Assembly: GCA_016208525.1 (NCBI GenBank)
Contig: JACQYJ010000007.1
Coordinates: forward strand, 1 to 9,630
DNA length: 9,630 nucleotides
Reading direction: 5' to 3'
From: Deltaproteobacteria bacterium
Lineage (GTDB): Bacteria > Desulfobacterota > JAENJC01
The notes under the pieces are model-generated. The model had not been told where the DNA came from. It did not search any database and saw only the letters and a list, made by a program, of their open reading frames with translations. Positions 1-5,334 of the stretch are shown in pieces. The first letter of the stretch is position 1. The number at the start of each line of letters is the position of its first letter. Made by a program: the position numbers and the translations under genes.

Positions 1-57
1 AAGGTTTTTATACTCAAAATTTATCTCTGTGGTCTCTGTGGTTTGCAGTTTTTAAGT
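1..57 (-). repeat. Partial copy of the CACAGAG-type intergenic repeat
   Basis: The reverse complement of this stretch matches about 50 bases inside the palindromic element at 4997-5334 (roughly 5041-5098), with only a few mismatches. Both contain the CTGCAAACCACAGAG core followed by a CACAGAGATAAATTTTGAG run. The window edge cuts it, so its full extent is unknown. It abuts the first copy of the 33-base direct repeat at 57-89. This is sequence-level identity; the view that it is a fragment of a non-autonomous mobile repeat is an inference. Confidence 0.75.
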
Positions 58-89
58 AAAATATATGTTTGAAAGCAACTTGGTATAAA
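57..89 (+). repeat. 33-base direct repeat, copy 1
   Basis: This stretch is identical over 33 bases to 1108-1140 in the same orientation, and both copies contain GAAAGCAACTTGGTATAAA. The two copies bracket the DUF2400 gene and lie about 1.05 kb apart. The 72 bases between this copy and the DUF2400 stop codon show no gene and no convincing terminator. Confidence 0.85.
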
Positions 90-161
90 CATAATATGAG
101 TGGGGTGAGTCTCTGTCAATGCAAAAATACTCCTATGGCGCCTGAATCTTCTATCCGGCCA

Positions 162-1025
162 CTAAGGGCGCACGCATACCCCCCTAATCCCGCACTTCCG
201 GCATTTGCTTTCATCCCTTTTTGCAGGGCATTCGTTTAGAATCCCAAGTCTTGATAAAGCAAAGTCGTATTTAACAGGATCCTTCGGGTCAAGTATCTTT
301 AATGATTCAGTCACCTCCTTTGCCATCTTCCAGTCCACACTTTTTCTTTTGCTGAGTCCGAGATACCTGGAGAGCCTTGCCACATGTGTGTCTATCGGCA
401 TTATAAGCTTTGAAGCCGGAATCTCATTCCAAAGGCCGAAGTCTATGCTGTCTTTCCTCACCATCCAGCGGAGATACATATTAAGCCTCTTGCACCCACC
501 TTTCCCCGGAGCAGGGAAAAGGTGCCTGAAGCCGTCGGAGAGTCTTCCGTCAGTGAATGCCTCGATGCAATCCATTTCGAGTACCCTGTCAACAAATGAA
601 GAGAGGGCCCTTTCTATATCTGGGTCGTCAGACATGTATCCTTTCAGGAAAAAGCCCTTTATAGAGCCGCTGTCTATTATAATCAGCCGGATTACAGATA
701 GGAGGTGGACTATGTCGGCGCCTCTGTTGAAGCGATATACAAAGGAATTAAACCTCTTTTCTCTGGCCGGGTCAAAGGTACTGATATATGCAGAGGGCGA
801 CTTCCCCATTACCCCAAGGATAAAGGCTATCTTAGGTTTAAAGAGGTCAACCTTTCCATACGCCAGGGCAGAGGAGATAAGGCCTGCTATTTCAATGTCC
901 AAAGGGTCTTTGTATTGATGAGGAAAATAGACGGGGTCTGTTTCGAGAAAGGACAGTGAATATTTTTTGTAGAGGTCGTCAAGGAGAGGCTTTAATCCGG
1001 CCCTGTTGTTTTCGTGAGTAGACAT
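162..1025 (-). CDS. TIGR02757/DUF2400 family protein, related to HhH-GPD DNA glycosylases
   Basis: The function is not established. The family is distantly related to the endonuclease III/HhH-GPD glycosylase fold. Residues are numbered from an ATG at 1079. Family hallmarks are FPHQY..P.D.EIAGLISSALAYG near 52-75, GGCKRLNMYLRWMVRKD at 194-210, IDTHVARLSRYLGL at 229-242 and DPKDPVKYDFALSRLGI at 264-280. Asp230 in the IDTH motif lines up with the VDTH catalytic aspartate region of endonuclease III, but I see no LPGVG-K hairpin carrying the glycosylase lysine. The C-terminus has C284-x8-C-x2-C-x5-C302, close to the [4Fe-4S] loop of endonuclease III. I chose the ATG at 1025 (MSTHENN) because the conserved region begins about ten residues later. 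An in-frame ATG at 1079 is possible, and neither has a strong ribosome site. The gene is divergent from the TIM-barrel gene. Confidence 0.85.
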   Translation of the reverse strand: MSTHENNRAGLKPLLDDLYKKYSLSFLETDPVYFPHQYKDPLDIEIAGLISSALAYGKVDLFKPKIAFILGVMGKSPSAYISTFDPAREKRFNSFVYRFNRGADIVHLLSVIRLIIIDSGSIKGFFLKGYMSDDPDIERALSSFVDRVLEMDCIEAFTDGRLSDGFRHLFPAPGKGGCKRLNMYLRWMVRKDSIDFGLWNEIPASKLIMPIDTHVARLSRYLGLSKRKSVDWKMAKEVTESLKILDPKDPVKYDFALSRLGILNECPAKRDESKCRKCGIRGVCVRP

Positions 1026-1107
1026 TTTTACAACATACCACACACCTCTATACGTCATCAACTGCATGGGCCCAGGCATAATACCAGGTAAGCTTTTGAT
1101 GTCGGCT

Positions 1108-1140
1108 TAAAATATATGTTTGAAAGCAACTTGGTATAAA
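1108..1140 (+). repeat. 33-base direct repeat, copy 2
   Basis: This is the perfect second copy of 57-89. It lies in the 161-base gap between the divergent DUF2400 and TIM-barrel genes, so it may carry part of their promoter region. I could not fit a well-spaced -35/-10 pair inside it. Confidence 0.85.
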
Positions 1141-1186
1141 AAAGGGGTTGAAATTTCCGCTCTAAAGATTTAAACTCCTTCCATCC

Positions 1187-1975
1187 ATGCCAACAAACTC
1201 GATCCACGTTAACGTTCCTTACCCGCTATTGAAAGACAGGACAGGTTCCCTTATAAAATTACGTTTGAATCCGGAGATATACCTGAGCAGCAATGTCCTT
1301 GATAGCATAAAAAAAGAGGATTTCTCGGAAGCTTGTGACAACCTGAAAAGCGCTGGCCTCTCAATCACGTTTCATGCCCCTTATCTCGATATGAGCCCTG
1401 GAAGCCCGGATCTTAAAATAAGGGCAGTTGTCGTTGAGAGGATGAACCAGGTCATGGAACTGGCTGAAACAGCAGGGCCAAAGGCGATAGTGGTTCACGG
1501 CGGTTATGACAAATGGCGGTTTGACGGGAATATGGAGATGTGGCTTAAAAACTCCCTTGAAGTATGGCCCTCCGTTGTCGGGCGGGCAGGCAGGATAGGG
1601 ACAAGGCTTGCGATGGAAAATGTATTCGACGACACCCCTGAACCTATAACAATGCTTCTGAATGCAATAGACTCACCTCACTTCGGCCACTGCTTTGATG
1701 TTGGGCATTTCAGGCTCTTTTCCAAAGTTACCATGGAGGAGTGGTTCAGGCAACTGGGAAAAAGGGTGATAGAGGTTCATATCCATGACAACAACGGCGG
1801 AAGGGACGAGCACCTGCCGCCTGGAGAAGGGGACATAGATTTCACAAGGTTCTTTTCACTCATCAGAAATAGCTCAAGCGACGTCATCTACACCATAGAG
1901 CCGCATAATGAGGAGCATTTGCGTAAGAGCCTTGAGGTATTGCCGAGGTACCTTGGCCTCTCTCCTATCAGCTAA
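1187..1975 (+). CDS. Sugar phosphate isomerase/epimerase-like TIM barrel protein (AP endonuclease family 2 fold)
   Basis: This 262-residue protein belongs to the xylose-isomerase-like TIM-barrel superfamily (PF01261), which includes endonuclease IV and many sugar isomerases and epimerases. The metal-ligand pattern is visible in order: FHAPY (His63), VVHGG (His104), AMEN (Glu144), CFDVGH (Asp171, His174), EVHIHDNNG (His198/His200), DEHLPPGEGDIDF (His209) and TIEPH (Glu238). This supports a complete divalent-metal site in a cytoplasmic enzyme. The substrate cannot be read from sequence. The H-D-N-N-G and H-x-P-x-G-x-G-x-I-D motifs are shared by sugar isomerases and by endonuclease IV-like proteins, so a DNA-repair role is possible but unproven. 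The start lacks a clear Shine-Dalgarno sequence. No T-rich terminator follows it, and a C-rich palindrome starts 56 bases after the stop. Confidence 0.85.
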   Translation: MPTNSIHVNVPYPLLKDRTGSLIKLRLNPEIYLSSNVLDSIKKEDFSEACDNLKSAGLSITFHAPYLDMSPGSPDLKIRAVVVERMNQVMELAETAGPKAIVVHGGYDKWRFDGNMEMWLKNSLEVWPSVVGRAGRIGTRLAMENVFDDTPEPITMLLNAIDSPHFGHCFDVGHFRLFSKVTMEEWFRQLGKRVIEVHIHDNNGGRDEHLPPGEGDIDFTRFFSLIRNSSSDVIYTIEPHNEEHLRKSLEVLPRYLGLSPIS

Positions 1976-2030
1976 CTACACATTAACTACATACTAATAA
2001 GTTCATTGGTAAGAAGACATAAATTACGCA

Positions 2031-2105
2031 AAATCTCCCCTGACCCCTCTTTGCCAAAGAGGGGGAAATTAGCTCCCCTTTTGGAAAAGGGGGAATCACA
2101 AGGGA
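2031..2105 (+). repeat. C-rich double-hairpin intergenic repeat, copy 1
   Basis: The element begins AAATCTCCCCTGACCCCTC. It holds a perfect 9-base stem (CCCCTCTTT at 2044-2052, AAAGAGGGG at 2056-2064, loop GCC) and a second stem (CCCCTTTT at 2075-2082, AAAAGGGG at 2085-2092). The first 22 bases match exactly the reverse complement of the right end of the element at 4590-4671. The right boundary is diverged and uncertain. It lies in the 318-base gap 1976-2293. Confidence 0.8.
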
Positions 2106-2234
2106 CTCTATTCCTCCCTGGATAAGGAGTTTCTTGATCGCTACGCGACCAAAAAGGGCGAATCCGACTTCTTCATGGTCAAACCGTCGGAATCTCTGAA
2201 AACCGTTACCTTAAACGAGTTCTGTAAGAAAATA

Positions 2235-2263
2235 TTGATTAGTTCCATTACACATGATATGCT
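2235..2263 (+). promoter_or_regulatory. Candidate sigma70 promoter for the OB-fold gene
   Basis: TTGATT (2235-2240) and TATGCT (2258-2263) are separated by 17 bases and lie about 30 bases upstream of the ATG at 2294. The -10 box is only a partial match, so this is a tentative call. Confidence 0.4.
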
Positions 2264-2280
2264 CTCGCCACAAAAAACTC

Positions 2281-2286
2281 AGGAGG
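2281..2286 (+). promoter_or_regulatory. Strong ribosome binding site of the OB-fold gene
   Basis: A perfect AGGAGG lies seven bases before the ATG at 2294 and fixes that start. Confidence 0.85.
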
Positions 2287-2293
2287 ATTCAAA

Positions 2294-2698
2294 ATGAAAA
2301 CCATTTCAATCGTCGCAGCAACGCTCTTGGCCGTCGTTACTTTCGGAGGCCTGGACAGGATTGAGGCTGCTGAAAAGGGCAAGACCGCTTCCGCAAAAAC
2401 AGTGGTATACAAGGTGGAAGAACTGTATGCCAAGAAGGAGAAGCTAAACGGCAAGAAAGTGAGTGTCAAGGGGAAGGTAGTAAAGTTCAATCCCGGAATT
2501 ATGGGCAAGAACTGGATTCACCTGCAGGACGGAAGCGGTAAACAGGGAACCAACGATATAACTGTTACTACCGATCAAAATACTGCAATTGGAGAGAACA
2601 TTGCTGTAACAGGTACCCTGGCTACCAACCAGGACTTCGGCGGTGGATACAAGTACGAGATTGTTATTGAAGAGGCCACTGTCAAGGCTGAGAAGTAA
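2294..2698 (+). CDS. Exported small OB-fold protein (often annotated DNA-binding or nucleotide-binding)
   Basis: This 134-residue protein has a signal peptide of about 26 residues: a short basic start (MKT), a hydrophobic core near residues 4-19 and a likely cleavage near IEA-AEK. The mature part carries an OB-fold of the type seen in small periplasmic proteins. It has GKKVSVKGKVVKFNPGIMGKNWIHLQDGSG near 53-82, then ITVTTDQ, then IAVTGTLATNQDFGGGYKYEIVIEEATV near 103-130. Relatives are often labelled DNA-binding by fold, but a periplasmic location makes DNA an unlikely ligand, and the ligand is unknown. It appears to be a single-gene unit with its own promoter candidate, a strong ribosome site and a strong terminator 24 bases after the stop. 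Confidence 0.85.
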   Translation: MKTISIVAATLLAVVTFGGLDRIEAAEKGKTASAKTVVYKVEELYAKKEKLNGKKVSVKGKVVKFNPGIMGKNWIHLQDGSGKQGTNDITVTTDQNTAIGENIAVTGTLATNQDFGGGYKYEIVIEEATVKAEK

Positions 2699-2722
2699 TA
2701 GATAATATGGATTCAAAAGATG

Positions 2723-2759
2723 AGCCCATAAAGCGATGCTTTATGGGCTTTTTCTTTTC
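2723..2759 (+). terminator. Strong intrinsic terminator after the OB-fold gene
   Basis: A perfect 12-base stem (AGCCCATAAAGC at 2723-2734, GCTTTATGGGCT at 2738-2749) with a three-base loop is followed by a T-rich tail (TTTTCTTTT). Read from the minus strand the same stem is followed by CATCTTTT, so it may also serve the convergent RDD gene that stops at 2764. Confidence 0.93.
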
Positions 2760-2763
2760 AGCG

Positions 2764-3247
2764 CTATTTATCATCCACTACCTGGGTGTCTGCAAAGATG
2801 TCACCGATCCTTATGCCGCCGTCGTCTGTATAGATAAGGTAAGATTCAAAGAGTAACACAACCAGCCCAACTGTAAAGAACAGTATCAAGCCGAGGAATG
2901 GAATAAAAAAAACGGTTGCACGGCATCCCCGTTTTCAGGTTGATCACCTTCAGTCCTATAAGCTTCTTTCCAAGGCTCCTGCCGTCAAAGAAGCCGTCTG
3001 CAATGAGGGCGTATGTCAGAGCTGCCATAGACCCGACAGGAGCCTTTATGGCCGTGCCTAAAGCCCCTATTATCAGGAAATCTATGAATTTGGCCAGGAA
3101 ACGGTTCAGGAGATCGGCCTTGCTAAACTCCTTTTCTTCCGCTTCGGCGGTCGTTGTTCCTGTTGCTTCGACACTTTCGATGATTTCTTCGGTCACGGCG
3201 AACTCCAAAAAAGGGCGAATGGGCATCCTGGAAAGCCCTTTTTCCAT
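2764..3247 (-). pseudogene. RDD-family membrane protein gene with a broken reading frame
   Basis: RDD proteins are small integral membrane proteins of mostly unknown function. The N-terminal part has an acidic tail (residues 1-44), then LLNRFLAKFIDFLIIGALG with the signature Arg49 and Asp56. Next come YALIADGFFDGRSLGKKLIGLKVINLKTGMPC with the second Asp. After that the frame leaves the family pattern and stops at 2846. The expected C-terminus lies in another minus-strand frame from about 2919 to a TAG at 2764-2766: ATVFFIPFLGLILFF, then a second hydrophobic stretch, then GGIRIGDIFADTQVVDDK. About 15-20 residues normally lying between KTG-P-C and the last membrane helix appear absent, so an out-of-frame internal deletion near 2917-2925 fits better than a simple slip in the A8 run at 2905-2912. 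An ATG at 3226 with AAGGG nine bases upstream is a likely alternative start. Confidence 0.8.
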
Positions 3248-3431
3248 ACATTCAGGTGTAATTTAGTATCCATTCATTACCTTCAACCCCAGTTTGCTGG
3301 AAAGATATTAACAGGTTGAAAGGTGGTTGACAAGTGGATTTGATGAGGATTTTACGGAACACGTTTATTCATTACAAGAAGCTAAGCTATGCAGGGCTGA
3401 GCCAGCCAATTTGTAGCTTCATCAATCTTTT

Positions 3432-3448
3432 GGTGGGCGTAGCCCACC
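3432..3448. repeat. GGTGGGC palindrome
   Basis: Two 7-base arms, GGTGGGC (3432-3438) and GCCCACC (3442-3448), lie around GTA and are followed by CTACGGGG. From memory, this matches a dispersed intergenic repeat type common in bacterial genomes. There is no T-run on either side, so it is not a terminator. It lies in the 348-base gap 3248-3595, where I find no credible gene. Confidence 0.6.
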
Positions 3449-3499
3449 CTACGGGGCTGTCTGATATGTTTGCGGAAGCTACCAACCGGGATGTTCGTC

Positions 3500-3524
3500 A
3501 TTCCGGCAGTCTTTAAGCCGGAAT
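3500..3524. repeat. REP-like ATTCCGGC inverted repeat
   Basis: ATTCCGGC (3500-3507) and GCCGGAAT (3517-3524) form a perfect 8-base stem with a 9-base loop, flanked by GTC and CCAG. From memory, this is the common extragenic 'CATTCCGGC...GCCGGAATCCAG' repeat form. It lies between the RDD gene and the 3' end of hemB and lacks a T tail. Confidence 0.65.
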
Positions 3525-3548
3525 CCAGAGGGTTTATTTCACAATATC

Positions 3549-3569
3549 AAATTAACAAAGTCTGACCCC
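3549..3569. repeat. Fragment resembling GGGGTCAGACTTTGTTAATTT repeats
   Basis: The reverse complement reads GGGGTCAGACTTTGTTAATT. From memory it resembles short sequences that accompany REP-associated tyrosine transposases in many genomes. No transposase gene is present here. There is only one copy in the window, so the call rests on recollection. Confidence 0.3.
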
Positions 3570-3595
3570 TTGTGTTCCTCCAGGCGTTGATGTAC

Positions 3596-4573
3596 TTACC
3601 CCAGCATCCTCGCCGCTTCCTTGGCAAAATAGGTAAGGATCATGTCAGCCCCTGCCCTCTTTATCGAAAGGAGGGTTTCCATCATAACCCGGTCGCCGTC
3701 TATCCAGCCGAGCTTTGCGCCTGCCTTTATCATGGAATACTCCCCGCTTACGTTGTAGGCTGCAATAGGGTAATCATACTCCTGTTTCAACATGTAGATA
3801 ATATCAAGATATGCAAGGGCAGGTTTCACCATGATTATATCAGCCCCTTCCTCTATGTCCAGATTAGCTTCCCGCAGGCCCTCCCTTGAATTCGCAGGGT
3901 CCATCTGATAGCTTCTCCTGTCTCCGAACCTTGGAGCGGAATCGCATGCCTCTCTAAATGGCCCGTAGTATCCAGAGGCATATTTGACCGAATAGGCCAT
4001 GATTGGGGTATTTTGAAAGCAGTCGTCATCAAGGGTTTCCCTGATGGCCCTCACCCTGCCGTCCATCATGTCGGATGGAGCTACCATATCCGCCCCGGCA
4101 TGGGCGTGGGTCAGCGCCATCTTTGCAAGAAGCTCAAGAGTAGGGTCATTGAGGATCTCATCACCTTTAACAAGGCCGCAGTGGCCGTGGGTGGTAAACT
4201 CATCTATGCAGACATCCGTGATGACAAGTATATCCTTGACCTCTTTCTTCACTGCCCTTATCGCCCTCTGGACAATGCCGTCCGGATTACAGGCCTCCGA
4301 ACCGACATCGTCCTTCTTCTTATCATCAGGGATGCCGAAGAGGATGACCCCGGGGATACCGAGGGACTTGGCCTCTGCAACCTCCCTGACAAGGTTATCT
4401 ATGGATAGCCTGTAGTTCCCCGGCATCGATGATATCTCGCTCTTTACACCTTCCCCTTCTGTAACAAACAGAGGGTATATAAGGTTATCCACCGAAAGCC
4501 TGGTCTCCCTTACCATCCTCCTTACGTTCTCATTCATCCTCATCCGCCTCGGGCGGTATTCCGGGAAAAACAT
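3596..4573 (-). CDS. hemB: Porphobilinogen synthase (delta-aminolevulinic acid dehydratase)
   Basis: HemB condenses two 5-aminolevulinate molecules to porphobilinogen, the step before HemC, in the cytoplasm. Residues are numbered from an ATG at 4603. The start region FFPEYRPRRMRMNENVRRMVRET is typical. The two active-site lysines are in MAYSVKYASGYYGPFREA (Lys207) and IIMVKPALAYLD (Lys260, Schiff base). The metal loop DVCIDEFTTHGHCG has Cys132 and Cys142 but Asp134 in place of the middle cysteine of the zinc-type D-x-C-x-C loop. A C-L-D-E form is known in other bacteria, so the enzyme is probably active. I chose the ATG at 4573, giving 325 residues, because GGAGG sits five bases upstream. The in-frame ATG at 4603 lies inside a C-rich repeat and would add ten residues of repeat translation. 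It is the last gene of the minus-strand heme operon, with no clear terminator downstream. Confidence 0.96.
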   Translation of the reverse strand: MFFPEYRPRRMRMNENVRRMVRETRLSVDNLIYPLFVTEGEGVKSEISSMPGNYRLSIDNLVREVAEAKSLGIPGVILFGIPDDKKKDDVGSEACNPDGIVQRAIRAVKKEVKDILVITDVCIDEFTTHGHCGLVKGDEILNDPTLELLAKMALTHAHAGADMVAPSDMMDGRVRAIRETLDDDCFQNTPIMAYSVKYASGYYGPFREACDSAPRFGDRRSYQMDPANSREGLREANLDIEEGADIIMVKPALAYLDIIYMLKQEYDYPIAAYNVSGEYSMIKAGAKLGWIDGDRVMMETLLSIKRAGADMILTYFAKEAARMLG

Positions 4574-4578
4574 TTCAA

Positions 4579-4583
4579 CCTCC
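4579..4583 (-). promoter_or_regulatory. hemB ribosome binding site
   Basis: GGAGG on the minus strand, five bases before the ATG at 4573. It decides the hemB start against the upstream ATG at 4603 that lies in repeat sequence. Confidence 0.8.
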
Positions 4584-4589
4584 AGTTTA

Positions 4590-4671
4590 AAATCCCCCTT
4601 CATCCCCCTTTGCCAAAGGGGGAGATTATAAAATGTTCCCCTCTTTGAAAAAGAGGGGTCAGGGGAGATTT
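4590..4671. repeat. C-rich double-hairpin repeat with inverted ends, copy 2
   Basis: The ends are inverted imperfect copies: AAATCCCCCTTCATCCCCC on the left and, in reverse complement, AAATCTCCCCTGACCCC on the right. Inside are two hairpins: CCCCCTTT/AAAGGGGG (4604-4611, 4615-4622, loop GCC) and CCCCTCTTT/AAAGAGGGG (4638-4646, 4650-4658). The right end matches copy 1 at 2031-2052 over 22 bases in opposite orientation. It fills nearly the whole gap between the DUF3467 gene and hemB. It looks like a small non-autonomous mobile repeat; that is inference. Confidence 0.85.
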
Positions 4672-4677
4672 AATGTT

Positions 4678-4971
4678 TTAATGTGTCGTCCTGCTTATTA
4701 CCTCTGTCTGAGGCCTTGCCACCTGTATCTCTCCGTGGACCCTCTCGTAGTTTATTATGTTTTCCTGAAGGGCCATCAGGAACTGCTTGGCGTGCTGAGG
4801 GGATGTTATAATCCTTGCCCTTACAGGCGCAGAGTCCTTCCCAGGGACAGCCATGGCAAAGTCAAACATGAACTCGTTTGGAGAATGAACAACTGCGGCA
4901 AGGTTAGAGTAAACTCCCCCTTCTATCTCCGGCTTTATCTCGAACGTTATCCCTACAGGTTTTTCCGCCAT
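4678..4971 (-). CDS. DUF3467 family protein
   Basis: This 97-residue cytoplasmic protein has no signal peptide or membrane segment. It matches the small DUF3467 family by ITFEIKPEIEGGVYSNLAAV near 8-27, HSPNEFMFDFAMAVPGKD at 29-46 and ARIITSPQHAKQFLMALQENIINYERVHGEI at 52-82. The function is unknown. The start is firm: GGAGG lies four bases before the ATG. It stands between cobA-hemD and hemB in the same direction, but a repeat element occupies the gap on each side, so co-transcription with the heme genes is plausible rather than shown. Confidence 0.88.
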   Translation of the reverse strand: MAEKPVGITFEIKPEIEGGVYSNLAAVVHSPNEFMFDFAMAVPGKDSAPVRARIITSPQHAKQFLMALQENIINYERVHGEIQVARPQTEVISRTTH

Positions 4972-4975
4972 ATTA

Positions 4976-4980
4976 CCTCC
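4976..4980 (-). promoter_or_regulatory. Ribosome binding site of the DUF3467 gene
   Basis: GGAGG on the minus strand, four bases before the ATG ending at 4971. The palindromic element begins 17 bases further upstream. Confidence 0.8.
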
Positions 4981-4996
4981 AAGTGATTCACAAAAT

Positions 4997-5334
4997 TTTC
5001 ACCGCAAAGACGCAGAGGTCGCAACGAAAAGCTAAATACTACCTAAAACTGCAAACCACAGAGGGCACAGAGATAAATTTTGAGTATAAGAACCTTTTAA
5101 AACCCTTTACTTCTCTGTGTTCTCATGCTTTAGATTTAAAAATTACCGGGCTTTTAAAAGTCACCTTTTGAGTGCACAGAGAAAAGATTTAAAACCGGTT
5201 TTTCTTCTGGTATTAAAGGGTTTCCTCCGTGTGCTCTGTGGTTCGATTGCAGGATTCAGGTACTAATGAATTAAAGCCATGGCCTTGTATTTATCATTGG
5301 TAAACTTTGCGTTCTTAGCGTCTTTGCGGTGAAA
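4997..5334. mobile_element. Non-coding palindromic element with 17-base inverted ends (MITE-like)
   Basis: The ends are perfect 17-base inverted copies of TTTCACCGCAAAGACGC (4997-5013, and 5318-5334 in reverse complement). Inside them lies a looser inverted pair: CTGCAAACCACAGAGGGCAC near 5048-5068 against a CTGTGGTT..TGCAGG segment near 5236-5253. Further in there are partly matching CACAGAGAA/TTCTCTGTG segments. There is no credible ORF, so it would depend on proteins supplied elsewhere. From memory, the CCGCAAAGACGC ends recall a repeat type seen in many environmental genomes. Its right end overlaps the last codons of cobA-hemD, and its left end abuts the ribosome site of the DUF3467 gene. 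I see no clear target-site duplication. The 343-base gap 4972-5314 is filled by this element. Confidence 0.75.

Larger units (their letters stand above)
2073..2297 (+). pseudogene. Possible gene remnant or small ORF ahead of the OB-fold gene
   Basis: One frame stays open for 74 codons, from just after an in-frame TAG to a TGA that overlaps the ATG of the OB-fold gene. The distal part (about 2118-2250) has protein-like composition, with stretches such as KEFLDRYATKKGESDFF and MVKPSESLKTVTLNEF. The 5' part runs into the C-rich repeat and gives only repeat translation. The first ATG (2175) would encode 40 residues and has no ribosome site. I do not recognise the family. The best reading is the tail of a decayed gene interrupted by the repeat. 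It could equally be chance open sequence, because a candidate promoter for the next gene lies in it. Confidence 0.3.

Noticed and set aside
205..918. Plus-strand open frame of 237 codons opposite the DUF2400 gene
   Set aside because: The minus-strand frame carries clear DUF2400 motifs. The plus-strand translation is a low-complexity Ser/Leu-rich shadow.
2031..2105. CRISPR-like or terminator structure after the TIM-barrel gene
   Set aside because: There are two different adjacent hairpins with no regular spacers and no T tail. The sequence matches another intergenic repeat in the window.
3334..3516. 60-codon plus-strand ORF
   Set aside because: Its second half is translation of two palindromic repeats (3432-3448 and 3500-3524). 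It has no ribosome site and no recognisable family.
3432..3524. Hairpins downstream of hemB as an intrinsic terminator
   Set aside because: Neither stem is followed by a T-run on the minus strand, so they fit dispersed repeats better than a terminator.
4574..4603. Ten-residue N-terminal extension of HemB
   Set aside because: The extra codons come partly from the C-rich repeat, and the Shine-Dalgarno sequence sits between the two candidate starts, serving the ATG at 4573.
4633..4986. 117-codon plus-strand ORF
   Set aside because: It begins in the C-rich repeat and runs antisense to the well-supported DUF3467 gene.
4983..5171. 62-codon plus-strand ORF
   Set aside because: It lies inside the palindromic element and translates repeat sequence only.
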